Source: an uncultured Prochlorococcus sp.
GTDB lineage: Bacteria > Cyanobacteriota > Cyanobacteriia > PCC-6307 > Cyanobiaceae
Length of the DNA: 17,536 bases
Direction of reading: 5' to 3'
Assembly: GCA_902600395.1 (NCBI GenBank)
Contig: CACKJL010000019.1
Coordinates: 1 to 17,536, forward strand
Within the stretch, counting starts at the first letter, position 1. Every line of letters begins with the position of its first letter. The translations under genes and the position numbers were made by a program. A model generated the notes under the pieces. The model had not been told where the DNA came from. It made no database searches and worked only from the letters and a program-made list of their open reading frames with translations. Shown here in pieces: positions 1 to 7,902 of the stretch.

Positions 1-11
1 CTTCCTTAAAG

Positions 12-40
12 TTGATATAAAAGTAGAAAATAATTATAAT
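12..40 (+). promoter_or_regulatory. Sigma-70-type promoter for trpE-gshA
   Basis: A TTGATA hexamer at 12-17 (consensus -35 is TTGACA) and a perfect TATAAT at 35-40 are separated by exactly 17 bp. The expected transcription start is near 46-48, giving a leader of only about 12-15 nt before the trpE ATG at 60. That leaves no room for a trp leader peptide or attenuator hairpins. The match is seen directly; its activity is inferred. Confidence 0.7.
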
Positions 41-59
41 TTGGGCTGACATTGTTAGT

Positions 60-1562
60 ATGATCAGCTCACAGAAAAATAGTTTTTTGAAGGCTTACAA
101 AGAAGGTAAAAATTTTATACCTATCGTTGAAACTTGGCCAGCAGATTTAGAGACTCCATTATCGACTTGGTTAAAATTATCTTCAAAAGATTCCCATGGT
201 GTTTTTCTTGAATCTGTTGAAGGTGGGGAGAATTTGGGTAGGTGGAGTATTGTTGCTATAAAACCTCTTTGGGAAGCCGTTTGTTATGGGGAAGAAATAG
301 TTAAAACTTGGAATAATGGTAAAACTGAAACACATAAAGGTGACCCTTTTAATATTTTAAAAAGTTGGACAAAGGAATATAAGTCAACCATGCTTGATGA
401 CTTACCATCAATTGGACAGTTATATGGCTCTTGGGGTTATGAATTAATAAATCGAATAGAACCAAGCGTTCCAATAAATGAAATGCCAGATGATAATATC
501 CCCTATGGTTCCTGGATGTTTTTTGATCAAATAAAAAGATGTATTACTGCAGTCGTATATGCCGATACAACTTCTTTAAAAGAGTGCACAATTGAAGAGT
601 TGTATTTAAATTCAATTTCAAAAATTCAGAAAACTAGAAATTTAATGAGAGTTCCCCTAAAAGAAAATGAGTTTTTAGATTGGAATGAAAATGAGAATTT
701 GAATTTAGATCTAAAAAGTAATTGGGAGAAAAAAGATTTTGAGGATGCAGTTCTCTCTGCAAAAGAATACATAAGAAAGGGAGATATCTTCCAAATAGTT
801 ATAAGTCAGAGATTCCAAACTCAAGTCAATAATGATCCCTTTAGTTTATATAGAAGTTTGAGGATGGTTAATCCATCTCCATACATGTCATTTTTTGATT
901 TCGGCTCATGGTATCTGATAGGTTCAAGTCCTGAAGTAATGGTTAAAGCAGAAAAAAATAAAAATAATCAGATTGTTGCAAGCTTAAGACCAATAGCTGG
1001 CACAAGACCAAGAGGTATTGATAATCAACAAGACTTGGAATTAGAAAAGGAATTATTAAAAGATCCAAAAGAGATAGCTGAACATGTAATGCTAATTGAT
1101 CTTGGGAGAAATGATCTTGGAAGAGTTTGTGAAATTGGTACTGTCAAGATTAAGGATTTAATGGTTATTGAGAAATATTCACATGTTATGCACATAGTTA
1201 GTCAAGTTGAGGGAATTTTAAAAAACAATGCTGATGTATGGGATTTGCTCAAAGCATCTTTTCCTGCTGGGACAGTAACTGGCGCCCCAAAAATAAGAGC
1301 TATGCAATTGATTAAGCACTTTGAAAAGGATGCTAGAGGACCTTATGCTGGTGTATACGGATCTGTTGATATTAACGGTGCATTAAATACAGCAATTACG
1401 ATAAGAACTATGGTAGTTAAACCCTCAAGAGATGGGAAATATGATGTATCAGTGCAAGCAGGAGCTGGAATAGTTGCAGATTCTTTTCCTGAAAATGAAT
1501 ATCAAGAGACGATAAATAAAGCAAAGGGGATACTTAAAGCATTAGCCTGTTTGGATAAATAA
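60..1562 (+). CDS. trpE: Anthranilate synthase component I
   Basis: Makes anthranilate from chorismate, the first committed step of tryptophan synthesis, normally with ammonia from the glutamine amidotransferase subunit TrpG (not in this window). The 500 residues fit the family. An N-terminal LESVEGG motif (about 50-56) corresponds to the tryptophan feedback-binding region. The C-terminal chorismate-binding domain carries PIAGTRPRG (311-319), DLGRNDLGRV (347-356), FPAGTVTGAPK (401-411) and QAGAGIVADS (466-475). All the usual catalytic blocks look intact, and the feedback motif argues for TrpE over PabB or isochorismate synthase. The ATG at 60 is the natural start, just behind a strong promoter, although there is no Shine-Dalgarno. 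The stop at 1560-1562 is followed at once by the gshA ATG, so the two are probably co-transcribed. Confidence 0.95.
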   Translation: MISSQKNSFLKAYKEGKNFIPIVETWPADLETPLSTWLKLSSKDSHGVFLESVEGGENLGRWSIVAIKPLWEAVCYGEEIVKTWNNGKTETHKGDPFNILKSWTKEYKSTMLDDLPSIGQLYGSWGYELINRIEPSVPINEMPDDNIPYGSWMFFDQIKRCITAVVYADTTSLKECTIEELYLNSISKIQKTRNLMRVPLKENEFLDWNENENLNLDLKSNWEKKDFEDAVLSAKEYIRKGDIFQIVISQRFQTQVNNDPFSLYRSLRMVNPSPYMSFFDFGSWYLIGSSPEVMVKAEKNKNNQIVASLRPIAGTRPRGIDNQQDLELEKELLKDPKEIAEHVMLIDLGRNDLGRVCEIGTVKIKDLMVIEKYSHVMHIVSQVEGILKNNADVWDLLKASFPAGTVTGAPKIRAMQLIKHFEKDARGPYAGVYGSVDINGALNTAITIRTMVVKPSRDGKYDVSVQAGAGIVADSFPENEYQETINKAKGILKALACLDK

Positions 1563-2672
1563 ATGAGTCAAAATAATCTTTACAAGGGTTTTGAGGTGGA
1601 ACTTTTCACAGGTTCTCTAAATTCTCATGTTGGCGTTTCGGCTGAAATTGAGAAAAAATTTCCTGATTTTGTAAAAGAGCCAGATAATAGAAACGTTGAA
1701 TACATAACAACACCTGAAAAAGACTACGGTTTTTTATATGAGAAATTAATAACTCCAAGAAAAAAGTTAAGGAAGTGGCTAAATACTAAAAATTTAACAA
1801 TCATTCCTTCATCCACTCTTTGTTTTAAACACGATATTCAATTTCAAAGATCTGATATTGACAATATCTATCATCAATTTATTCAAGATAATTATGGAAT
1901 ATCTATTGCAACTTCAAGTGTCCATATAAACATAGGAATAAATGATTTAGATAAACTTTTCACAGCTATAAGACTTATAAGATCTGAGGCTGCTCTATAT
2001 CTATCATTAAGTGCTAGTTCACCTTTTTTAAATAATAAAATTACTACTAATCACTCTCAGAGATGGATTCAGTTTCCTAAAACACCAAGTAGGGTACCTT
2101 TTTTTGTAAATCATAATTCTTATATCGATTGGATAGAGAAAAATATATCTAATAAAAACATGCAAAATATTAGGCATTTTTGGTCGTCAATCCGACCAAA
2201 TGGTCCCCAAAGACCTTTAATTCTTGATCGTTTAGAATTAAGAATTTGTGATTTTGTTCACGATATTAATCTGCTTTTAGGGATAACGGCCATGATAGAA
2301 CTAAGGATTTTAAGTCTTTTTGAGAATATAAATACCTTAGATCCTTTGAATGCAAGTACTTTTTCTATGGATGAGTTGTCAGAAATATGTGATCAAAATG
2401 AAATTAATGCTGCTAAAGATAGTCTGAATTCAGAATTAATTCACTGGCAAGATGGCAAAAAAGTTATTTGTAGAGAATGGATTCAAAACTTATTATCAGA
2501 TTTATCTTCCACAGCAGAAAATTTTGGAATGAAACATCTTTTAGATCCTATCTATAAAGTGCTTGAAGAAGGCAATCAATCTATGAAATGGATAAATCAA
2601 TATGAAAAAGGGCTTTCTATTGAGCAAATAATGAAAATTTCTATCGAAGAAATGATTAGGAGTGAAGCTTAG
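1563..2672 (+). CDS. gshA: Glutamate-cysteine ligase, cyanobacterial type
   Basis: Predicted to join L-glutamate and L-cysteine with ATP to form gamma-glutamylcysteine, the first step of glutathione synthesis in the cytoplasm. At 369 residues it is shorter than proteobacterial GshA and resembles the compact cyanobacterial/GCS2-like class. Visible motifs are GFEVEL (9-14) with acidic ligands, NRNVEYITTP (42-51), SSVHINIG (118-125), and the basic block RPNGPQRP (211-218) followed by RLELRICD (223-230), which fits substrate and metal binding in this fold. The ATG directly abuts the TAA of trpE with no gap, which suggests translational coupling and an operon. I see no separate promoter for it. 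A carboxylate-amine ligase of another specificity is possible but less likely. Confidence 0.88.
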   Translation: MSQNNLYKGFEVELFTGSLNSHVGVSAEIEKKFPDFVKEPDNRNVEYITTPEKDYGFLYEKLITPRKKLRKWLNTKNLTIIPSSTLCFKHDIQFQRSDIDNIYHQFIQDNYGISIATSSVHINIGINDLDKLFTAIRLIRSEAALYLSLSASSPFLNNKITTNHSQRWIQFPKTPSRVPFFVNHNSYIDWIEKNISNKNMQNIRHFWSSIRPNGPQRPLILDRLELRICDFVHDINLLLGITAMIELRILSLFENINTLDPLNASTFSMDELSEICDQNEINAAKDSLNSELIHWQDGKKVICREWIQNLLSDLSSTAENFGMKHLLDPIYKVLEEGNQSMKWINQYEKGLSIEQIMKISIEEMIRSEA

Positions 2673-2734
2673 AATGTTTGATTATTTAAATAAACTTTGA
2701 TATGAAAAATTTTCACTTGTGACATAATGATTAT

Positions 2735-5704
2735 ATGGAATCTATTCGACAGATAAAAAATAATAACGTGGATCTGATAACTAACAAGGATCCACTTGAT
2801 AAAAATCGTCTTTTAATTGAAGATCTCTGGGAATCTGTGCTCAGAGAAGAATGCCCAGATGATCAAGCAGAGAGATTGATACAACTTAAAGAATTAAGTT
2901 ATTCAAAACAAATTGATGGTGATAGTTCAAAAACTTTTAAAAATGAAATAGTTGATATTGTAAATTCTATGGATTTAGCAGAATCCATAGCTGCAGCAAG
3001 GGCGTTTTCATTATATTTTCAACTCGTGAATATTTTGGAACAAAGAGTTGAGGAAGATAGATATATTCAAAGCTTTACCAATAAGGATGTTCAAAAATCG
3101 CCCGATAATCTTGATCCTTTTGCTCCAGCATTGGCTAGGCAAAATGCTCCAGTAACTTTTAGAGAATTATTTTACAGATTAAGAAAATTAAATGTACCAC
3201 CAGGAAAATTAGAGGAGTTATTGCAGGAAATGGATATCCGTTTAGTTTTTACTGCACATCCGACGGAGATAGTAAGGCATACGATTAGACATAAGCAAAC
3301 AAGAGTAGCAAATTTGTTAAAAAAAATACAGATTGAGCAATTTCTAACAAAGGAAGAAAAAATTTCTCTAAAAACTCAATTAAAAGAGGAAGTAAGACTT
3401 TGGTGGAGAACCGATGAATTGCATCAATTTAAACCTTCAGTTTTAGATGAAGTTGATTATGCCTTGCATTATTTTCAGCAAGTTTTATTTAATGCTATGC
3501 CTCAATTGAGGAGCAGGATCGCTGAAGCACTTACCGAAAATTATCCAGATGTTCAGTTGCCCTCAGAATCTTTTTGCAACTTCGGTTCTTGGGTAGGTTC
3601 TGATAGGGATGGTAATCCATCGGTCACTCCGGAAATAACATGGAGAACTGCTTGCTACCAAAGGCAGTTGATGTTGGAAAGATATATTATTGCGACGTCT
3701 AATCTTAGAGATCAATTAAGTGTGTCGATGCAATGGAGTCAAGTCAGTTCCTCCTTACTAGAGTCACTCGAAACTGACAGGGTTAAGTTCCCTGAAATAT
3801 ATGAAGCTAGAGCTACAAGGTATAGATCAGAACCCTACAGATTAAAGTTAAGTTATATTTTAGAAAAACTTAGGTTAACACAAGAAAGAAATAATTTATT
3901 AGCTGATAGTGGGTGGAAATTTGACTTGGAAGGAGAAACTGATAACAAAAATCTAGATAAAGTTGAAAACTTATATTACAAATCAGTCAACGAATTTACT
4001 TATGATCTCGAACTAATTAAAAATAGTTTAATTAGTACAGATTTAACTTGTGAGTCTGTAAACACCTTACTTACTCAGGTTCATATTTTTGGATTTTCTT
4101 TAGCAAGTTTAGATATTCGTCAAGAGAGTACAAGGCATAGTGACGCTATACAAGAGCTTACAAATTATCTTGATTTATCTGTTCAATATGAACAAATGTC
4201 TGAGGAAGAAAAAATTAAATGGCTCATAGACGAATTAAATACAAAAAGGCCTTTAATTCCATCTGACGTTAACTGGACTAAAACTACAGAAGAAACCTTT
4301 TCAGTTTTTAAAATGGTTAAGAGACTACAGCAAGAATTTGGAAGTCGCATTTGTCATTCTTATGTAATTTCAATGAGTCATAGTGCATCTGATTTGCTTG
4401 AAGTTCTCTTACTGGCAAAAGAAATGGGACTTCTTGATCAAAATTCACAAAAGTCAAAATTATTAGTTGTTCCTCTTTTTGAAACTGTGGAAGACCTTAA
4501 AAGAGCACCAGAAGTAATGGAAAAGTTGTTTAAATTAGATTTCTATAGATCACTATTGCCAAAAGTAGGAGAATCTTTTAAACCTCTGCAAGAATTAATG
4601 CTTGGATATTCTGATAGCAATAAAGATTCAGGGTTTGTTTCTAGTAATTGGGAAATTCATAGAGCTCAAATAGCTCTTCAAAATCTTTCAAGTAGAAATA
4701 ATATATTGCTAAGACTTTTTCATGGAAGGGGTGGTTCTGTAGGGAGAGGAGGAGGACCAGCCTATCAGGCAATATTGGCTCAACCAAGCGGCACTTTAAA
4801 AGGGCGAATAAAAATAACAGAACAAGGTGAAGTTTTGGCCTCTAAATATAGTCTTCCCGAACTGGCTTTGTACAATCTTGAGACTGTAACTACGGCAGTA
4901 ATTCAAAATAGTTTAGTAAATAATAGACTTGATGCTACGCCAGAATGGAATCAATTAATGTCTAGGTTGGCAGAAACGTCAAGGTCTCATTACAGAAAAT
5001 TAGTGCATGAGAATCCTGATTTGTTAAATTTCTTTCAAGAGGTCACTCCAATAGAAGAAATAAGTAAATTACAGATATCTAGTAGGCCTGCTAGAAGGAA
5101 AAAAGGTGCAAAAGATTTGTCAAGTTTAAGAGCTATTCCATGGGTATTCGGTTGGACACAAAGTAGATTTCTTCTGCCAAGTTGGTTTGGAGTAGGCACT
5201 GCATTGTCATCTGAATTAAATTCAGATCCACAACAAATTGAATTATTAAGAGTTCTGCATCAAAGATGGCCATTTTTTAGAATGCTTATTTCCAAGGTAG
5301 AAATGACATTATCTAAGGTGGATTTGGAAGTGGCCAGATATTATGTTGATACTCTTGGCAATAAAGAAAATAAAGATTCTTTTGATGATATTTTTGAAGT
5401 AATTTCTAAAGAATATAATCTTACAAAATCTTTAATACTTGAAATTACTGGTAAAAATAAGCTCCTAGAATCTGATAGAGACTTGAAATCATCAGTAAGC
5501 TTGAGAAATAAGACAATAATTCCATTAGGGTTTTTGCAGGTTTCACTTCTAAGAAGACTAAGAGACCAGACAAGACAACCGCCAATAAGCGAATTTGTTA
5601 TAGATAAAGATGAATCTAGAAGAGCTTACAGCAGAAGTGAACTATTGAGGGGGGCACTTTTAACTATTAATGGGATAGCAGCTGGCATGAGAAATACAGG
5701 TTGA
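2735..5704 (+). CDS. ppc: Phosphoenolpyruvate carboxylase
   Basis: Carboxylates PEP with bicarbonate to oxaloacetate, refilling the incomplete cyanobacterial TCA cycle and feeding aspartate and glutamate synthesis. The 989 residues are typical of cyanobacterial enzymes, slightly longer than the E. coli one. Signatures present: VFTAHPTEIVRHT around the catalytic histidine (H175), GSWVGSDRDGNPSVT (284-298), GYSDSNKDSG (624-633), the glycine-rich loop FHGRGGSVGRGGGP (662-675), and the conserved C-terminal MRNTG, whose Asn belongs to the aspartate-inhibitor site in bacterial enzymes. The plant N-terminal phosphorylation serine motif is not seen. A 62-bp gap separates it from gshA and holds a CATAAT at 2723-2728 and TTGATA at 2697-2702, but with a 20-bp spacer, so the promoter is uncertain. 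Confidence 0.97.
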   Translation: MESIRQIKNNNVDLITNKDPLDKNRLLIEDLWESVLREECPDDQAERLIQLKELSYSKQIDGDSSKTFKNEIVDIVNSMDLAESIAAARAFSLYFQLVNILEQRVEEDRYIQSFTNKDVQKSPDNLDPFAPALARQNAPVTFRELFYRLRKLNVPPGKLEELLQEMDIRLVFTAHPTEIVRHTIRHKQTRVANLLKKIQIEQFLTKEEKISLKTQLKEEVRLWWRTDELHQFKPSVLDEVDYALHYFQQVLFNAMPQLRSRIAEALTENYPDVQLPSESFCNFGSWVGSDRDGNPSVTPEITWRTACYQRQLMLERYIIATSNLRDQLSVSMQWSQVSSSLLESLETDRVKFPEIYEARATRYRSEPYRLKLSYILEKLRLTQERNNLLADSGWKFDLEGETDNKNLDKVENLYYKSVNEFTYDLELIKNSLISTDLTCESVNTLLTQVHIFGFSLASLDIRQESTRHSDAIQELTNYLDLSVQYEQMSEEEKIKWLIDELNTKRPLIPSDVNWTKTTEETFSVFKMVKRLQQEFGSRICHSYVISMSHSASDLLEVLLLAKEMGLLDQNSQKSKLLVVPLFETVEDLKRAPEVMEKLFKLDFYRSLLPKVGESFKPLQELMLGYSDSNKDSGFVSSNWEIHRAQIALQNLSSRNNILLRLFHGRGGSVGRGGGPAYQAILAQPSGTLKGRIKITEQGEVLASKYSLPELALYNLETVTTAVIQNSLVNNRLDATPEWNQLMSRLAETSRSHYRKLVHENPDLLNFFQEVTPIEEISKLQISSRPARRKKGAKDLSSLRAIPWVFGWTQSRFLLPSWFGVGTALSSELNSDPQQIELLRVLHQRWPFFRMLISKVEMTLSKVDLEVARYYVDTLGNKENKDSFDDIFEVISKEYNLTKSLILEITGKNKLLESDRDLKSSVSLRNKTIIPLGFLQVSLLRRLRDQTRQPPISEFVIDKDESRRAYSRSELLRGALLTINGIAAGMRNTG

Positions 5705-5707
5705 TAA

Positions 5708-6154
5708 TTGCAATATTTTTCTAAAAAAAAACTTGTTCTTCCAGAAGGTTATTTTGTTAACTCTTCTCAAATCCCATTAGCTAAAGAAGTTAACAAACTT
5801 CTAGCGAATTGTGGGTGTGAGACATTTCCAATAAAGCCTCTTTCTGAGGCTATTCAGAAAAGTAATTTCTTTTTTACCATACAGAGTGAATTAAAAAATA
5901 AATTATATGGCTTTGTAAGAGTTACCTCCGACAGGGGATTGAATGCTAATTTGTGGAATTTAAGTGCATTGCCAGGTAATAATCAGCAACTTTATTATTC
6001 AACACTACTTCAAGTAACTCTTGAGAAAATAAATAGAGAAATGCCGGGATGCAGTATTTCTGTGCAGGCTCCAGTATCGTCTTTTACGAGTTTAGAGGAA
6101 AATGGATTCATACTAGATCCTAATGGGATAAGAGTAATGGGATATAAACTATAA
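5708..6154 (+). CDS. Small GNAT-like protein of unknown function
   Basis: A 148-residue protein I cannot assign firmly. Its second half (KLYGFVRVTSDRGLNANLWN, then an amphipathic helix, then ENGFILDPNGIRVMGYKL) has the strand-helix-strand rhythm of a GNAT acetyltransferase fold. The acetyl-CoA-binding R/Q-x-x-G-x-G/A loop is not recognisable; PGNNQQLYYS sits where it should be. It may be a degenerate or non-catalytic GNAT. The start is a TTG 3 bp after the ppc stop. An in-frame TAA lies immediately upstream (5705-5707), and the next in-frame ATG falls deep inside the domain, so TTG is the only sensible start. An AGG within the last ppc codons (5698-5700) could act as a weak ribosome site. Co-transcription with ppc is very likely. 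Confidence 0.7.
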   Translation: MQYFSKKKLVLPEGYFVNSSQIPLAKEVNKLLANCGCETFPIKPLSEAIQKSNFFFTIQSELKNKLYGFVRVTSDRGLNANLWNLSALPGNNQQLYYSTLLQVTLEKINREMPGCSISVQAPVSSFTSLEENGFILDPNGIRVMGYKL

Positions 6155-6164
6155 AAATTATCTA

Positions 6165-6238
6165 CGAGCATGGAGGGATTCGAACCCCCGACTATCAGAA
6201 CCGGAATCTGATGCTCTATCCAACTGAGCTACATGCCC
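6165..6238 (-). tRNA. tRNA-Arg(CCG)
   Basis: The minus strand folds as a complete cloverleaf. The 7-bp acceptor stem (GGGCATG with CATGCTC) contains one G-T pair. The D arm contains TAGCTCAGTTGGATAGAGC. The anticodon stem TCAGA/TCTGA encloses the loop TTCCGGT, giving anticodon CCG. The T arm contains GGTTCGAATCC. The discriminator is G, and CCA is not encoded. It reads the rare arginine codon CGG. It is divergent from recF and convergent with the GNAT-like gene. Confidence 0.97.
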
Positions 6239-6249
6239 TTTAATTTTTC

Positions 6250-6267
6250 AATTTCTTTAAAGAAATT
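6250..6267. promoter_or_regulatory. 18-bp perfect palindrome between tRNA-Arg and recF
   Basis: AATTTCTTTAAAGAAATT is its own exact reverse complement. It sits 11 bp outside the 5' end of tRNA-Arg (6238) and 24 bp before the recF start (6292), in the only space where promoters for both divergent genes could lie. It could be an operator for a dimeric regulator or a cruciform-prone element. The role is unknown; only the symmetry is certain. Confidence 0.4.
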
Positions 6268-6291
6268 CTAAATATTTTAAACTTAGCTAAT

Positions 6292-7407
6292 TTGATTAAT
6301 GAATGCACAAAAAAAATTTTTTTAAATAAATTAAAAATTAAAAATTTTCGGAACCATAAAAGTTTTGAAATTGATCTAAATGAACAAAGAGCAATTGTTC
6401 TTGGATGTAATGGTATTGGCAAGTCAAATTTACTTGAATCGGTTGAATATTTAAGTCAATTAAAATCTAATAGAGCACTCAGCGATAAAGATTTAATAGA
6501 GAATGGCAGTGATATGGCTGTAGTTATAGGACAGATAAATTTTAAAGACGATTTAAAGTTGAATTTATTCCGTAAAGGCCCTAAAAGAATTTATGTTAAT
6601 GAATCAATCTTGAAAAAGCAGAGTGAAATAAAGAATTATATTCGGAGTGTATGTTTCTGTTCTAATGATATAGACATCGTTAGAAGTGAACCCAGTTATC
6701 GAAGAACATGGATTGATAAAGTCGTATCTCAGCTTGAACCAGTATATTTAGATTTGATAAGTAGATTTAATAGGCTTTTAAAGCAAAGAAGTCATTTTTG
6801 GCGTTCGGAAAGTTTCCTAAAAACCCAATCCACAGATATTGTTGAAAGCTTTGATATTCAAATGTCAATAATAAGTACAAGAATTTTTAGGCGCAGAAGA
6901 AGGGCTTTACTAAAAATAAAACCATATGTTGAATATTGGCATAATCATTTAAGTAAATCTAAAGAGCAAATAGATATAAATTATCTTTCAGGGATACAAA
7001 ATATAAGTCCAGAAGAAGAAGAAGAAGAAGTTATTAGTAAAAAAATAGCAGAACAACTCCTAAATCAGCGATCAATAGAAGCATTGACTGGAAAATGTAA
7101 TTTCGGACCTCATCGTGATGATGTTGAGTTTCTAATCAATGATGTTTCAGTTAGAAAATATGGTTCGTCAGGACAGCAAAGGACTTTTATCTTGGCTTTA
7201 AAGATGGCTGAACTCGATTTATTAACTAAAACATTAAATGTTCCTCCAATACTTATATTGGATGATGTCTTGGCGGAACTAGATTTAACCAGGCAAAATT
7301 TGTTATTAAATTCTGTGGGCAAAGATAGTCAATGTTTTATAAGTGCGACACATTTAGATAAATTTAATCAGTCTTTCTTGGGCTCGTCACAAATAATTCA
7401 CTTATAG
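6292..7407 (+). CDS. recF: DNA repair and recombination protein RecF
   Basis: RecF is an SMC/ABC-like ATPase that works with RecR and RecO to load RecA at single-strand gaps. The 371 residues match the family. The N-terminus has LKIKNFRNH, then Walker A GCNGIGKSN near residues 39-47. The ABC signature YGSSGQQRTFILALKMAE lies near 290-307, and Walker B LILDDVLAELD follows, with the D-loop acid. All motifs look functional. A run of six Glu codons, (GAA)6 at 7012-7029, lies about 50 residues before the signature. The start is unusual: TTG at 6292 is the only NTG before the conserved N-terminus, and the nearby ATG at 6303 is out of frame (see findings). Two CGG codons near the 5' end are read by the adjacent tRNA-Arg. 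Confidence 0.92.
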   Translation: MINECTKKIFLNKLKIKNFRNHKSFEIDLNEQRAIVLGCNGIGKSNLLESVEYLSQLKSNRALSDKDLIENGSDMAVVIGQINFKDDLKLNLFRKGPKRIYVNESILKKQSEIKNYIRSVCFCSNDIDIVRSEPSYRRTWIDKVVSQLEPVYLDLISRFNRLLKQRSHFWRSESFLKTQSTDIVESFDIQMSIISTRIFRRRRRALLKIKPYVEYWHNHLSKSKEQIDINYLSGIQNISPEEEEEEVISKKIAEQLLNQRSIEALTGKCNFGPHRDDVEFLINDVSVRKYGSSGQQRTFILALKMAELDLLTKTLNVPPILILDDVLAELDLTRQNLLLNSVGKDSQCFISATHLDKFNQSFLGSSQIIHL

Positions 7408-7459
7408 TTTCAAAAAGGCATGATTTTTAGCTAATCTTAGTTTCATATAAATTTCTTAA

Positions 7460-7894
7460 ATGGAAATCTACAAAAAAAGTCAAACTTTAAGTTCGTTAAG
7501 TGATGAGCAAAAATTAAGTCATCAAAGTAAACATCTTTTGTTGGAACTTTATAGATGTAATCGCGAAAAATTAAATGACGAATCCTTCTTACGCTGTATT
7601 TTAAACAGAGCTTCTAAATTGGCAAATGCAACAGTTCTGAATTTGATAAGTAATAAATTTGAGCCTCAGGGGGTTACGGCAATTGCATTACTGGCAGAAT
7701 CTCATATCTCAATACATACTTGGCCTGAATCTAATTATTCGGCAGTCGATATTTTTACATGTGGTCAAAATATGATGCCTGAACTAGCTAGTCAATATTT
7801 GATTGAATCTTTGATGGCTGAAGAACATTCTTTGCGTGTCATTGAGAGAAATCCACCTTCAGTAGTATCTAAACAGATCAGAACAGCTGTTTAA
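7460..7894 (+). CDS. speD: S-adenosylmethionine decarboxylase proenzyme (SpeD)
   Basis: A pyruvoyl enzyme that decarboxylates S-adenosylmethionine to supply the aminopropyl donor for spermidine. The 144-residue proenzyme is of the short bacterial class 1b type. The processing site is clear: AESHISIHTWPE, with cleavage expected between E80 and S81, and S81 becoming the pyruvoyl group. H86 and C101 (FTCGQ) keep the same spacing from the serine as Ser63, His68 and Cys83 of the well-studied Thermotoga enzyme. The N-terminal about 18 residues are extra and probably disordered. Some SpeD homologues have switched to other amino acids, so the substrate is inferred. An AT-rich 52-bp gap follows recF; TATAAA at 7446-7451 is a possible -10 without a good -35. 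Confidence 0.93.
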   Translation: MEIYKKSQTLSSLSDEQKLSHQSKHLLLELYRCNREKLNDESFLRCILNRASKLANATVLNLISNKFEPQGVTAIALLAESHISIHTWPESNYSAVDIFTCGQNMMPELASQYLIESLMAEEHSLRVIERNPPSVVSKQIRTAV

Positions 7895-7902
7895 TACAAT
7901 AT

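Noticed and set aside
2697..2728. Promoter for ppc (TTGATA and CATAAT)
   Set aside because: The spacer would be 20 bp, outside the normal 16-18 range, so I mention it only as a hint in the ppc entry.
6240..6422. 60-residue minus-strand open frame across the recF start
   Set aside because: It is antisense to the conserved RecF N-terminus and rich in Lys, Phe and Ile as expected for random AT-rich DNA.
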